The notes under the pieces were generated by a model. That model had not been told where the DNA came from, searched no databases, and saw only the letters and a program-made list of their open reading frames with translations. Shown piece after piece: positions 35,832 through 44,741 of a stretch of DNA of 64,000 bases (positions within the stretch are counted from its first letter, which is position 1; each line of letters begins with the position of its first letter). Source of the DNA: Actinomyces sp. (GTDB lineage: Bacteria > Actinomycetota > Actinomycetes > Actinomycetales > Actinomycetaceae); assembly GCA_022649165.1 (NCBI GenBank), contig JALCNR010000013.1, positions 24,369 through 88,368 on the forward strand. The letters run 5' to 3'. The position numbers were made by a program, and so were the translations under genes.

Positions 35832-36409
35832 GCCACCTCCTGGGACGCTCCGGCCCGCTTCGCCGCATCGGTGCGGCGCAGGCGGACCTGGACGACGGTG
35901 AGATCGTTGACGAGGTCGAGGCGGACCACGCTCACGCCGACGATCTCAGCCCCGAGGAGCTCCCCGAGGGTGCGACGCAGGTCGGCCTCGTCGGCGATCG
36001 CACGGTCGAGGTGCACCTCCTGCGTGTCGTACCCGCCGAAGAGGAGCCTGCTGTCGCCGACCGCCAGCGCGGCGACGACCAGCGCGACCAGCCCGGCGAC
36101 CTCCGGGGTGACGGCGTCCGCCAGACCGGTGAGCAGCCCGACGGCCAGGGACGCGAAATAGTAGGCGACCTCGCGCTGGCTGATCTCCGAGGAACGGAGC
36201 CGGATGATCGACAGGACGCCGAAGAGGCCCAGGCCCACTCCGGCGGCGACCGTCGTGGAGGCCAGCACCGCGGAGACGGCGTACACCCCGATGTTCACGC
36301 CCAGGAACGCGACGACCAGGTCCGCGCGCCGATGCCGCGGGAAGTACAGTCCGAGGACGAGGACGGCGATGGCGGCGACGTCGAGCAGGATCGGCAGCGC
36401 GGTGGTCAT
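35828..36409 (-). CDS. DUF4956 membrane protein
   Basis: 193 residues. About four to five hydrophobic segments fill residues 5-140, including the signature GLGLFGVLSIIRLRSSEISQ. A ~55-residue soluble tail follows (VVRLDLVNDLTVVQVRLRR). DUF4956 has no proven activity but is repeatedly found next to VTC polymerase domain genes, as here (knowledge from memory). First gene of the three-gene unit; GGAGCCCGACC precedes ATG. Possible channel or scaffold for polyphosphate export (speculative). Confidence 0.88.
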   Translation of the reverse strand: MTTALPILLDVAAIAVLVLGLYFPRHRRADLVVAFLGVNIGVYAVSAVLASTTVAAGVGLGLFGVLSIIRLRSSEISQREVAYYFASLAVGLLTGLADAVTPEVAGLVALVVAALAVGDSRLLFGGYDTQEVHLDRAIADEADLRRTLGELLGAEIVGVSVVRLDLVNDLTVVQVRLRRTDAAKRAGASQEVA

Positions 36410-36568
36410 GGTCGGGCTCCTTGGGGAGACGGCAGATGACTCTATTGCGCCAGTTGCGTCTGTGAACCCGCTGTGGCCGTCGTCAGCCCGGTCTGTGAGA
36501 GGTGAACGGGAGGTGAACGACCGGGCTCGCGCGCATGCGGACCGCGCCCGGTGCCCTCTGCACCCGAG

Positions 36569-36641
36569 CGCCCGCCCCGAGGTTCATCGCGGTCCGGGAC
36601 CGGATTCCGGCCAGAACGGGGACTGAACCTCGGGACGGGCG
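36569..36641. repeat. Long-arm hairpin, copy 1 of a CCCGAGGTT family
   Basis: Arms 36569-36586 and 36624-36641 (18 nt, one mismatch) enclose a 37-nt loop. The inner part CCCGAGGTT...AACCTCGGG is shared with the hairpin at 43172-43246. It lies just after the beta-helix enzyme gene (stop 36664), so it probably acts as a terminator. The rest of the 254-bp gap (36410-36663) carries the leftward promoter region of the DUF4956 gene; I see no further gene. Confidence 0.75.
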
Positions 36642-36663
36642 TCAGCGGGCGCCGGAGGAGGCG

Positions 36664-38760
36664 TCACCAGATGCGCAGTTCGTTCCTGCCCTCGCGCAGC
36701 GCGTGCAGCGGACCGGCCGGGACCAGCGCGCCCGCCGGGGCCACATCGCCGACCAGGTCCGTGTCCATCACGGCCGGCCTCCCGTCCCGCTCCTCGAACT
36801 CCGCATCCGCGAAGTAGGTGCGCTCCAGATCGGCGCCTCCGACGCGCGGCATGCGGGGGGCGGCGAACGCCTGCGGCAGAGTGATCCCCAGGATCACGCC
36901 CCGCCGGGCGGAGTCGCCCGCTCCCGCGACGGCCTCCGGATCGGGGCCCACCGCCACCGAGGCGGCTCCGTCCAGGACCGCCGCCCCGGCCTCGCCCTCG
37001 AACGGCCGGGCCCCGCCCGCGTAGACGTTGTGGCGGACGTAGGCGGGCAGGCGGCGCCCGTAGAAGGTGTCGTGGTCGTGCGTGCCGTCGGCGGAGAGAA
37101 CCGGTTCGAGATACTCCTCGAAGGAGGCGGGGTATCCGTCGTAGCATGCCGTCCCCGCGCCGATGACCGTGCGGTCCCCTCCCCGGAAACCCGGCCCGTA
37201 GGCCCGTTCCGGGTCACCGCCGACGAACAGGTTCCCCACCCATCGGTCGTCGCCGCCCGGGATCACGGAGTACCCCGCGACCTGGGTGGAATGGGGACGG
37301 TGGTAGGGCGTGGCCCGATCCATCACGGGTTCGACCCGGACGGTGCCGGCGACGAGGTTGTGAACGAAGGCCCCTCCGCCGCTGACGACCTCGAGGGCTG
37401 CGGGCGAGGCGAAGACGTTGTGCTCCACCAGATACGGCCCGTGGCTGACCTCGACGAACAGGTCCCGGCAGTTGTCGTGGTACACGTTGCGCGAGATCCT
37501 CGTCCCCTGGGTCTCCCAGTCCAGCCACGTCCCCAGCGTGCAGCGGTGGATGTGGTTGTGGCGGATCGTCACGTCGATCGCCGCGTGGAGCTTGATGCCG
37601 GCGATCTCGTGCCCGAAGAACTCACGGCGGGTCGCGATGTCGTGGATGTCGTTGTCCTCGATGGTGGAGAACACGCACCCGAGGTGCCCGACGATCCCGG
37701 TCTGGCCGCAGTCGAAGATCTCGTTGCGCCGCACGACGTGGGAGCCGATGTGCTCCTGGTCCCATCCGATCTGCCGGGCGGCGAACACGGACTCCAGCTG
37801 GTACTGGTAGCCGGGCTTGTCGCGGCGGATGGAGGCGAAGTTCTGGCCGGTCGAGGCCTCCTTGCCCAGGGAGACACCTGAGCACCGGGAATCGTGGATG
37901 ACGTTGTCCTCGATGAGCCAGCCCTTCGCCCAGTTCGGCCCGATGAGTCCGGGCTGTTCGGCCGTGGGCGGAGCCCATTGGGTCGCCGCCTGGGCCAGCT
38001 CGAAGCCGCGCACGGTGATCCAGTCGATGTGGTGGCGTCGCGGGAGGAACACGGCCGGGCGGACGTTGACCTCGATGAGGTGCTCGTTGGGGTCGACGCC
38101 CGCGCCGAAGTGAGCCCAGACCGTGGTGGCGCCGCCGACTCCCCCGGCGTCGACCTCGGCGAACCATGTGCGCACCGCCCACTCGGGGTCCGGGACGGGC
38201 ACCGCGGTCTGCGTCCAGTCGTCGACGAGGACGTCCCCGCGCGCCGGATGGGCGACCGCCTCACGCGACGGCGCCTCGGACAATGACCTGCCGTCCAGGT
38301 AGACGGCGCCCGCATGCCGCTTCGGGGTGCCGGGATCGCGAGGATCGGGGCGCACCAGCCAGTCGCCGAACAGTTCGGTGGCGAAGGGGTTGAAGTCCCC
38401 GAACAGCGTGTTCGGGATCGTGGCGCGCCAGACCTGCGCGCCGGACACGTCCCGGGCGCTCCGGTCCCCACCCGCGGCACCGACGAGGTCGGTGCGGTCC
38501 TCCCGGATCCATCCGGTCACGACCTCGGATCCGGTGATGACGGGACGCTCGCCCGGGGCCGCGGCGTAGGTGATGCGCCGCCTGTCGCTCACTCCCCCTC
38601 GCGGTGGTCGCACCCATTCGCGGTAGGTGCCCTGGTGCACGAGGACCGTGTCGCCGGGTTGGGCCAGCTCCGCGGCCCGGGAGATCGTGCGCAGCGGCGA
38701 CGAGGACGTCCCCGGTTGGGCATCGGAACCGTCGATGGAGACATGGAAAGTGCGTGACAT
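36664..38760 (-). CDS. Cytosolic right-handed beta-helix carbohydrate-active enzyme
   Basis: 698 residues without a signal peptide. It opens with MSRTFHVSIDGSDAQPGTSS and PLRTISRAAELAQPGDTVLV, the usual pectate-lyase-like start. From ~280 to 500 come parallel beta-helix coils with Asn/His-rich turns (HVVRRNEIFDCGQTGIVGH, IEDNDIHDI, IRHNHIHRC, RISRNVYHDN). The family resembles GH141-like glycosidases (fucosidase/xylanase activities known), but I cannot fix the activity. Next to an ABC sugar importer and a LacI regulator, so it probably acts on imported oligosaccharides. ATG 38760 follows GGAAGAG; a start at 38796 would overlap the permease stop. Confidence 0.8.
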   Translation of the reverse strand: MSRTFHVSIDGSDAQPGTSSSPLRTISRAAELAQPGDTVLVHQGTYREWVRPPRGGVSDRRRITYAAAPGERPVITGSEVVTGWIREDRTDLVGAAGGDRSARDVSGAQVWRATIPNTLFGDFNPFATELFGDWLVRPDPRDPGTPKRHAGAVYLDGRSLSEAPSREAVAHPARGDVLVDDWTQTAVPVPDPEWAVRTWFAEVDAGGVGGATTVWAHFGAGVDPNEHLIEVNVRPAVFLPRRHHIDWITVRGFELAQAATQWAPPTAEQPGLIGPNWAKGWLIEDNVIHDSRCSGVSLGKEASTGQNFASIRRDKPGYQYQLESVFAARQIGWDQEHIGSHVVRRNEIFDCGQTGIVGHLGCVFSTIEDNDIHDIATRREFFGHEIAGIKLHAAIDVTIRHNHIHRCTLGTWLDWETQGTRISRNVYHDNCRDLFVEVSHGPYLVEHNVFASPAALEVVSGGGAFVHNLVAGTVRVEPVMDRATPYHRPHSTQVAGYSVIPGGDDRWVGNLFVGGDPERAYGPGFRGGDRTVIGAGTACYDGYPASFEEYLEPVLSADGTHDHDTFYGRRLPAYVRHNVYAGGARPFEGEAGAAVLDGAASVAVGPDPEAVAGAGDSARRGVILGITLPQAFAAPRMPRVGGADLERTYFADAEFEERDGRPAVMDTDLVGDVAPAGALVPAGPLHALREGRNELRIW

Positions 38761-38792
38761 GCTGAGGGCTCTTCCTTCTGGGGGTTGCTGGG

Positions 38793-39620
38793 TCATTTGC
38801 TGAAGCCGGCGGTCATGCCCGCCACCATCTGCTTGCGGCCGAAGGCGTAGGCGACCAGGACCGGCAGCGCGGACATGGTGACGGCCGCCAGGATCGCCGG
38901 GATGTCGCTGGTGAACTGGCCCTGGTAGCTCCACAGGGACAGGGTGAGCACCCGGACCTCGGAGCTCTGGGTGAGGACCAGGGGGAAGAGGAAGCTGTTC
39001 CACACCTGGAGGGCCTGGTAGATGCCGACCGTCATGATCGCCGGCACCGACAGCGGGGCGACCAGCCGCCACAGGATCGTCCAGTCCGTCGCGCCGTCGA
39101 CGCTCATCGAGTCGAAGAGCTCATCGGGGATGTCGCGCATGAAGTTGACGAGGATCATGACGGTCACCGGGATCCCGAAGGCGATCGAGGGGAGGATCAG
39201 ACCCAGGAGGCTGTCGTAGAGGCCGAGTTCGACCACCATGTAGTAGACGGGGACGATGACGGCCTGCAGCGGGATGCCCAACCCCAGCAGGATCGTGCTG
39301 AACGTCAGGTTCGACCACCTGTTCCGCCTCCTCACGATGTAGTAGGACACCATGAGGCATACGACGACGATGACCGCCACCGCGGCGACCGTGATGATCA
39401 CCGTGTTGAGGAAGTACATCCAGAAGTCGTTCTGGAAGACCGCGACATAGGCGCGGAACGTCGGGTTCGCCGTGGGCAGCAGCGGGTTCTCCGTGTAGAA
39501 GGAGGACTGGCTGCGCAGGCTCGTGATGACGATGTAGTAGATCGGCGCGATGACGACGAGCAGCCAGACCCAGCCCAGTGCCCCCGAGACGAACCCGCCG
39601 ACTGTGTTCCGCTTCCTCAT
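38793..39620 (-). CDS. Carbohydrate ABC permease (MalG type)
   Basis: 275 residues, six membrane helices. SVDGATDWTILWRLVAPLSVPA is the EAA loop region that docks the ATPase, and SILLP-type features typical of the MalG branch follow. ATG at 39620 overlaps the TGA of the upstream permease by 4 nt. Works with 39617-40561 and the lipoprotein at 40578-41903; no ATPase gene in the cluster. Confidence 0.92.
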   Translation of the reverse strand: MRKRNTVGGFVSGALGWVWLLVVIAPIYYIVITSLRSQSSFYTENPLLPTANPTFRAYVAVFQNDFWMYFLNTVIITVAAVAVIVVVCLMVSYYIVRRRNRWSNLTFSTILLGLGIPLQAVIVPVYYMVVELGLYDSLLGLILPSIAFGIPVTVMILVNFMRDIPDELFDSMSVDGATDWTILWRLVAPLSVPAIMTVGIYQALQVWNSFLFPLVLTQSSEVRVLTLSLWSYQGQFTSDIPAILAAVTMSALPVLVAYAFGRKQMVAGMTAGFSK

Positions 39621-40561
39621 AGCCCCTGCACCTGGCTCTCCATCTTGGTGGAACCTGACAGCCGGTTGAGCCCCAGCGACAACGCCAGGCCGACGACCAG
39701 CAGGAGGGTGCCCACCACGGCGGCCTGGCCCATGTCGAAGCTCTTGAAGCCCAGGAGGTACATGTGCAGGGGCAGGATCCGCGTGGCGTCGCCCGGTCCG
39801 CCCCCGGTCAGCACGTAGATCAGGTCGAAGTACGTCAGCGCGCCCACCAGCTGGAGCGTGGAGTCCGTGATGATCGTGTACTTGAGCTGGGGGATCGTGA
39901 TGTGCCAGAACTTCTGCCACCAGGTGGCGCCGTCCAGCTCCGCCGCCTCGTAGAGCACGGCGGGGATCTGGCGCACGCCCCCCTGGTAGATGAGCGAGTG
40001 GAAGGGGATGAACGCCCAGGCGATGACCGCGATCGTCACGGGGAGGGCGAGGGCCGAGCTGCCCAGCCAGTCTTGGCGCAGCCAGGGCAGTCCGAGGGCC
40101 TGCGAGATCCCGAAGTTCGGATCCAGGAGGGCCTTGAACGCGATGCCCAACGCCGCCGAGGAGAACAGCAGCGGCAGGAAGTAGAGCACCGCGAGGAACT
40201 CCCGGTATCGCTGACGCGATGCCATGAACACGCCGAGGGCGATCGACAGCGGCGTCTGGACCAGCCAGGTCACGACCATGACGATCGCCGTCAGCCGGAT
40301 CGCGTTGATCGTCTGCGGGGAGCCGAGCGTCGTCCGCCAGTTCGACGCCCCCGCCCAGGTCGGCGAGGACAGCCCGTCCCAGTTCATGAAGCTCAAGACG
40401 ATGACGCCGACGAGCGGGATGATCGCGAAAGCGACGAAGAACGCCATCGCGGGCAGGGCGAACAGCCCGCTGGGACCGGTGCGCCTGGGCGGGCGCGCGA
40501 GGCCGGCGGCCCGGCCGGCGTCGCGCGCGACCGGGCCGCCCTCAACAGTGGTTGAACTCAT
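39617..40561 (-). CDS. Carbohydrate ABC permease (MalF type)
   Basis: 314 residues. A hydrophilic N-terminus is followed by six helices; AAELDGATWWQKFWHITIPQ is the EAA loop. Short MalF-type subunit lacking the large periplasmic loop, as usual in CUT1 systems of actinobacteria. Located between the binding lipoprotein and the second permease, in one transcription unit. Confidence 0.93.
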   Translation of the reverse strand: MSSTTVEGGPVARDAGRAAGLARPPRRTGPSGLFALPAMAFFVAFAIIPLVGVIVLSFMNWDGLSSPTWAGASNWRTTLGSPQTINAIRLTAIVMVVTWLVQTPLSIALGVFMASRQRYREFLAVLYFLPLLFSSAALGIAFKALLDPNFGISQALGLPWLRQDWLGSSALALPVTIAVIAWAFIPFHSLIYQGGVRQIPAVLYEAAELDGATWWQKFWHITIPQLKYTIITDSTLQLVGALTYFDLIYVLTGGGPGDATRILPLHMYLLGFKSFDMGQAAVVGTLLLVVGLALSLGLNRLSGSTKMESQVQGL

Positions 40562-40577
40562 GGGTGCCGTTCCCGGG

Positions 40578-41903
40578 TCACTGGATGGTGGCGTTCATCG
40601 CGTCGACGAACTGCTCCGGGGTGATCGACAGGGCGAACAGTTCCTGGATGTTGTCCAGAAGCGTCTGCGAGGTCGCCGCGGGCAGCGCCTGATCCCAGGA
40701 CAGCTGGAAGCTGGAGGAGTTCTTCACCAGGTCGTACCCGAAGTCGAGGAACTCCTCCTGGTCGGATCCCTTGATGAACTTCTCCGCCCCCGTCGTGGGC
40801 GGGATGTCGCCGCCGTCCACCATCGCCTGGACGTAGTCGTCGTCGAAGAGGCTGTTGATGTAGTCCTCCGCGTTGGTCTGGGCGGACTCGCTGGACGAGG
40901 AGGAGACGGACCAGAAGTTCGACTGGTTTCCCACCACCGCGCTGGGATCGCCGGCGCCGCCCTCGACGGTCGGGAACGCGGCGAAACCGAGCGTGCCGTC
41001 TGCCACGAAGTCGGGGGCGTCCGTCATGAACGTGCCGTAGCCCCAGCTGCCCTGGAGCAGCATGGCCGCCTTGCCGGTGTGGACGAGGGCGACGTCGGCG
41101 TTCGCGTCGGCGACCACCGAGCCGAAGGCGTCCCCGAAGGCCCCCTGCTTGACCAGGTCCTGCACCATCGTCAGCGACTTCACGACCGCGGGATCCGACC
41201 ACGCGCCGGGCTCGTTGTCCTCGATCCTGTCGAACACCTCGGCGCCGCCGACCCGGTCGAAGAGGTACTCCAGCCACATCATGTTCGTCCACTTCGAAGC
41301 GCCCGCGAGCGCGATGGGGGTGATCCCGGCCGCCTTGAAGGTGTCGACCGCGGACTCGAGTTCCGACCAGGTCGTCGGGACGTCGAGGCCCTGCTGTTCG
41401 AAGAGTTCCTTGTTGTAGTAGAGCACCACCGGCTGCGTGCCGACGTTGGGGACGGCGTAGACCTTGCCGTCGATCTCCCCGCCCTCGGCGATCGAGGGGA
41501 TCAGCCGTCCCATGACGTCCGCCGTGCCCGCTGTGAGGTCGACGACCTTGCCGGCGTCGACGTAGTCGCGCAGCGTGGCCCCTCCCCATCCGAAGACCAG
41601 CGTCGGGGCGTTGCCCGAACCGATCGACGTCCGGATCTTCTCCTTGTAGGAGTCATTCGCGAACCAGTCGACGGCGATCGTCTGGTCGGGGTTCGCCTCG
41701 TTCCATTGGTCGAAGGAGTTCTTCCAGATCTGCTCGTGAGTGCCGCCCGTCAGCGCCCATGCCGACGCCGCGTCCCCGTTGTCTCCCGTATCGCCTCCCG
41801 AAGCGGACCCGGAGGACTGTCCGCCCGATCCGCCGCAGGCTGTCAGGGCCATGGCCGCCGCTGCCGCTGCGGCCAGCCCCGCTATCGCTCTCCGCTGCCT
41901 CAT
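40578..41903 (-). CDS. Extracellular sugar-binding lipoprotein (CUT1)
   Basis: 441 residues. Lipobox LTAC (Cys23) after an Ala-rich signal peptide. SBP_bac_1 features: QWNEANPDQTIAVDWF, VLYYNKELFEQQGLDVPTTW, and AAMLLQGSWGYGTFM, which belongs to the ligand-binding hinge region. Ligand class: oligosaccharide, not specified. The start follows GAGGTGCGGCG; a longer in-frame start at 41942 would lack a good signal peptide. Transcribed from the TTGACA/TAAACT promoter at 41981-42008. Confidence 0.93.
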   Translation of the reverse strand: MRQRRAIAGLAAAAAAAMALTACGGSGGQSSGSASGGDTGDNGDAASAWALTGGTHEQIWKNSFDQWNEANPDQTIAVDWFANDSYKEKIRTSIGSGNAPTLVFGWGGATLRDYVDAGKVVDLTAGTADVMGRLIPSIAEGGEIDGKVYAVPNVGTQPVVLYYNKELFEQQGLDVPTTWSELESAVDTFKAAGITPIALAGASKWTNMMWLEYLFDRVGGAEVFDRIEDNEPGAWSDPAVVKSLTMVQDLVKQGAFGDAFGSVVADANADVALVHTGKAAMLLQGSWGYGTFMTDAPDFVADGTLGFAAFPTVEGGAGDPSAVVGNQSNFWSVSSSSSESAQTNAEDYINSLFDDDYVQAMVDGGDIPPTTGAEKFIKGSDQEEFLDFGYDLVKNSSSFQLSWDQALPAATSQTLLDNIQELFALSITPEQFVDAMNATIQ

Positions 41904-41946
41904 CGCCGCACCTCTTTCCGAAGAGCTCGTTCCGGTCTCCATCGGC

Positions 41947-42071
41947 CGAAATATTTCGCGAACTCTCCGCTCGTCCGTTTAGTTTAGTTGTGGCACAAAA
42001 CCTGTCAACTCTCCGAGATTACGACTTGATCACAACTGGAAACTCTCCCTCTCCTGTGCGAAACTGTTTCG
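41947..42071. promoter_or_regulatory. Divergent promoter/operator region of sugar module A
   Basis: Leftward promoter: TTGACA (42003-42008) and TAAACT (41981-41986) on the minus strand, 16 bp apart. Three palindromes are present. CGAAATATTTCG (41947-41958) lies downstream of the start point. TTGTG-G-CACAA (41988-41998) lies inside the spacer. CGAAAC-T-GTTTCG (42059-42071) lies upstream of the lacI-type gene. The CGAAA...TTTCG type is characteristic of LacI-family operators. The layout fits repression of both units by the adjacent regulator. Confidence 0.75.
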
Positions 42072-42102
42072 ACGTTGTCTCGCGAACCAGAGCCTCAAGG
42101 AG

Positions 42103-43149
42103 ATGCCCGTGCCCGACCCGACCACCCGCCGCGGCCGCACCACGTTGTCAGATGTGGCGCGCGAACTCGGAATCTCGAAGGCCACCGTCTCGAAGGCGCT
42201 GAACAACAGGGAGGACGTCTCCCTGGGGACCCGTCTCCGGGTCCGCGAGAAAGCCGAGGAGCTCGGATACCGGGCGACGCAGTCGAACGCCGACTTCCCC
42301 GACGTCGCCGTCGTCGCGAACACGCTCGACGCGATGTACACCCTCCAGGTGCTGGCCGGGCTGTCCGACGAATGCCTGGTCCACGGGCTCGCGATGGCGG
42401 TCGCGACGACGGGGCCCGTCGAGGGCGCCCGCGTCCACCCGCTCTCCGACCACTGGCTCCGCCTGATCGCATCGAAGGGCTACTGGGGTCTGATCCTCAT
42501 CACCAACGAGGTGCCGGCCCCCCTCGCCCGGCTCGCCACTGAGCTCGGGCTGCCCCTGGTCGTCATCGATCCCGTCCAGACGGTCTCCCCGGACGTCATG
42601 ACGATCGGCGCGACGAACTGGAATGGGGCGCTCGCAGCCACTCAGCATCTCATCGGGTTGGGCCACCGGCGCGTCGCCTACGTCCAGGGGCCGGACGGCT
42701 CACTGCCGTCGGACGAGCGTTACGAGGGGTATCTCTCCGCCCTTCGCCAGGCGGGTCTGAGACGCGATCCGACGCTGGTGATCGGGGACGACTTCAGCTT
42801 CGACTGCGGGCTCGCTGCGGGACGCGAGCTGTTGTCCCGTCCGGCGGACCGGCGGCCGACCGCCATCTTCTGCGGGTCCGATGCCACGGCGCTCGGCGTC
42901 ATCGAGTCCGCCCGCGAGGCGGGGCTGCGAGTCCCCGACGACCTCTCGGTCGTCGGCTTCGACGACACGTTCCTGGCCGTGTCCTCGGCTCCGCGCCTCA
43001 CGGCCGTGCGCCAGCCGATGCACGAGATGGGGGCCGCGGCGATCCGCGCCCTCGTCAGCCTCCACTCGGGCGTGCGCCCCAGCGCCCCGATGCGGCTGGA
43101 CACCCAGCTCATCGTCCGCGACTCGACGGCGCCCCCGCGCGTGGAGTGA
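42103..43149 (+). CDS. LacI family transcriptional regulator (module A)
   Basis: 348 residues. The HTH is at ~14-35, with TLSDVARELGISKATVSKAL. The hinge region departs from the usual (VREKAEELGYRATQ). The sugar-binding core has GLGHRRVAYVQGPDG, AIFCGSDATALGVIESA and DDLSVVGFDDTFLA. It likely represses the divergent importer/beta-helix enzyme unit, using the palindromes at 41947-42071. AAGGAG seven bases before ATG. Confidence 0.93.
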   Translation: MPVPDPTTRRGRTTLSDVARELGISKATVSKALNNREDVSLGTRLRVREKAEELGYRATQSNADFPDVAVVANTLDAMYTLQVLAGLSDECLVHGLAMAVATTGPVEGARVHPLSDHWLRLIASKGYWGLILITNEVPAPLARLATELGLPLVVIDPVQTVSPDVMTIGATNWNGALAATQHLIGLGHRRVAYVQGPDGSLPSDERYEGYLSALRQAGLRRDPTLVIGDDFSFDCGLAAGRELLSRPADRRPTAIFCGSDATALGVIESAREAGLRVPDDLSVVGFDDTFLAVSSAPRLTAVRQPMHEMGAAAIRALVSLHSGVRPSAPMRLDTQLIVRDSTAPPRVE

Positions 43150-43171
43150 CGCGGCGGAAGCCACGCGCAAC

Positions 43172-43246
43172 GCGCCCGGCCCGAGGTTCGGCAGGCTCGG
43201 AGCGCCGAATCACGGCGATCAAAGCATCCAACCTCGGGCCGGGCGC
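43172..43246. repeat. Long-arm hairpin, copy 2 of a CCCGAGGTT family
   Basis: Perfect 17-nt arms GCGCCCGGCCCGAGGTT (43172-43188) and its complement (43230-43246) enclose 41 nt. It is located between two convergent genes (lacI-type and GH1), so probably a bidirectional terminator. It shares its inner arm sequence with 36569-36641. Confidence 0.8.
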
Positions 43247-43301
43247 AACGGCTGCGGATCCGCCGCCGAGAGCCCCCTCAAAGGCAGCCGCTCTGCGACT
43301 C

Positions 43302-44741
43302 TCACCCGGCGTCGGACCCGCCGTCGCCCCGCACGAGATCCCGGTACCAGTAAGCGGAGTCCTTCCACGTCCGCCTCTGGGTCGCGAAGTCCACGTGGAT
43401 CAGCCCGAACCGCTTCGAGTATCCGTAGGACCACTCGAAGTTGTCGAGGAGCGACCAGGCGAAGTATCCCCGGACGTCGGCGCCCGCGTCGATCGCGCGG
43501 CGCAGCGCCGCGACGTGGGCGCGCAGGTAGCCGACGCGCCGCGGATCGTGGACGCCTCCGTCCGGCGCGACGACGTCGCGGAACGCCGCGCCGTTCTCGG
43601 TGACCACGAGGGGGAGTCCCGGATACCGGCGCGCCAGGCCCGTCAGCAGGTCCGTCAGCCCTTCCGGCTCGATGTTCCACCCCATCTCCGTGTGCGGACC
43701 GGGTTGGGGGACGAACTCCACCGAGTCGGCGTCGATCCACGGGCTGTGATCTGAGGACGCGTGCCCGTCGCCGCCGCCGGCGCGGCGCTCGCCCTCGCCG
43801 AGCCGGCGGACGCGCACCGTCGAGTAGTAGTTCACCCCCAGGAGATCCAACCGCGCGCGGGAGATCTCCAGGTCGCCGGGGCGCACGAACGACCAGTCGC
43901 TGGTCGGCGCGGTGTCCTCCAGCAGATCCCCGGGGTAGGCGCCCTCGATCATCGGCCCCAGGAACGCCCGGTTCGCCAGGGCGTCGATGCGGCGCACCGC
44001 GTCGAGGTCCTCCGGATCGTCCGGGTCGTCAGGGCGGATCACGTGGAGGTTCAGCGACACCGAGACCCGCGCGTCCTCCCCCAGCTCCTCACGGATCGCG
44101 CGGGCGGCCAGGCCGTGGGCGAGGTTGAGGTGGTGGACCGCGCGCAGCGCGGCCTCCGGTTCGGTCCGCCCCGGCGCGTGCACGCCCGAGGCGTATCCCA
44201 GGTAGGCCGAGCAGTACGGTTCGTTGAGCGTGGTCCACACGGCGACGCGATGGCCCAGGCCACGCGCCATGATGCGCGCGAACTCGGCGAACGCCTCTGC
44301 TGTCCCACGGCTCGCCCAACCGCCCCGATCCTCCAGCGCCTGCGGCAGATCCCAGTGGTACAGCGTCACCACCGGACGGATCCCGCGGGCGACTAGCGCG
44401 TCGACGAGGTCCGAGTAGAACCGCATCCCCTCCGGGTTCGCGGGCCCCGTCCCCTCGGGCTGAATCCGCGACCAGCTCACGGAGAACCGGTACGCGTCCA
44501 CACCGAGATCTTCGAGGTGGCCGACGTCCTCCCTCCACCGGTGGTAGCCGTCATCGGCGACGTCCCCCGTCTCCCCGCCGTGGGTCCTCCCCGGGGTGTG
44601 CGCGTAGACGTCCCAGATCGACGGGCCGCGTCCGCCCTCGTCGACGGCCCCCTCGATCTGGTACGCGGCGGTCGCCACTCCCCAGACGAACCCGTCGGGG
44701 AACCCGCTCCGCCGACGCGACTTCGCCCGCCGCCCGCTCAT
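43302..44741 (-). CDS. GH1 beta-glucosidase
   Basis: 479 residues, full-length for GH1. [15 protein letters not shown] at ~18-32 and [23 protein letters not shown] are family hallmarks. Acid/base is Glu174 in TLNEPYC and nucleophile is Glu382 in VVTENGAA. No signal peptide: a cytosolic enzyme acting on imported beta-glucosides or cello/xylogluco-oligosaccharides. ATG overlaps the upstream GH31 stop by 4 nt, indicating coupled expression with the alpha-xylosidase. Confidence 0.95.
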   Translation of the reverse strand: MSGRRAKSRRRSGFPDGFVWGVATAAYQIEGAVDEGGRGPSIWDVYAHTPGRTHGGETGDVADDGYHRWREDVGHLEDLGVDAYRFSVSWSRIQPEGTGPANPEGMRFYSDLVDALVARGIRPVVTLYHWDLPQALEDRGGWASRGTAEAFAEFARIMARGLGHRVAVWTTLNEPYCSAYLGYASGVHAPGRTEPEAALRAVHHLNLAHGLAARAIREELGEDARVSVSLNLHVIRPDDPDDPEDLDAVRRIDALANRAFLGPMIEGAYPGDLLEDTAPTSDWSFVRPGDLEISRARLDLLGVNYYSTVRVRRLGEGERRAGGGDGHASSDHSPWIDADSVEFVPQPGPHTEMGWNIEPEGLTDLLTGLARRYPGLPLVVTENGAAFRDVVAPDGGVHDPRRVGYLRAHVAALRRAIDAGADVRGYFAWSLLDNFEWSYGYSKRFGLIHVDFATQRRTWKDSAYWYRDLVRGDGGSDAG

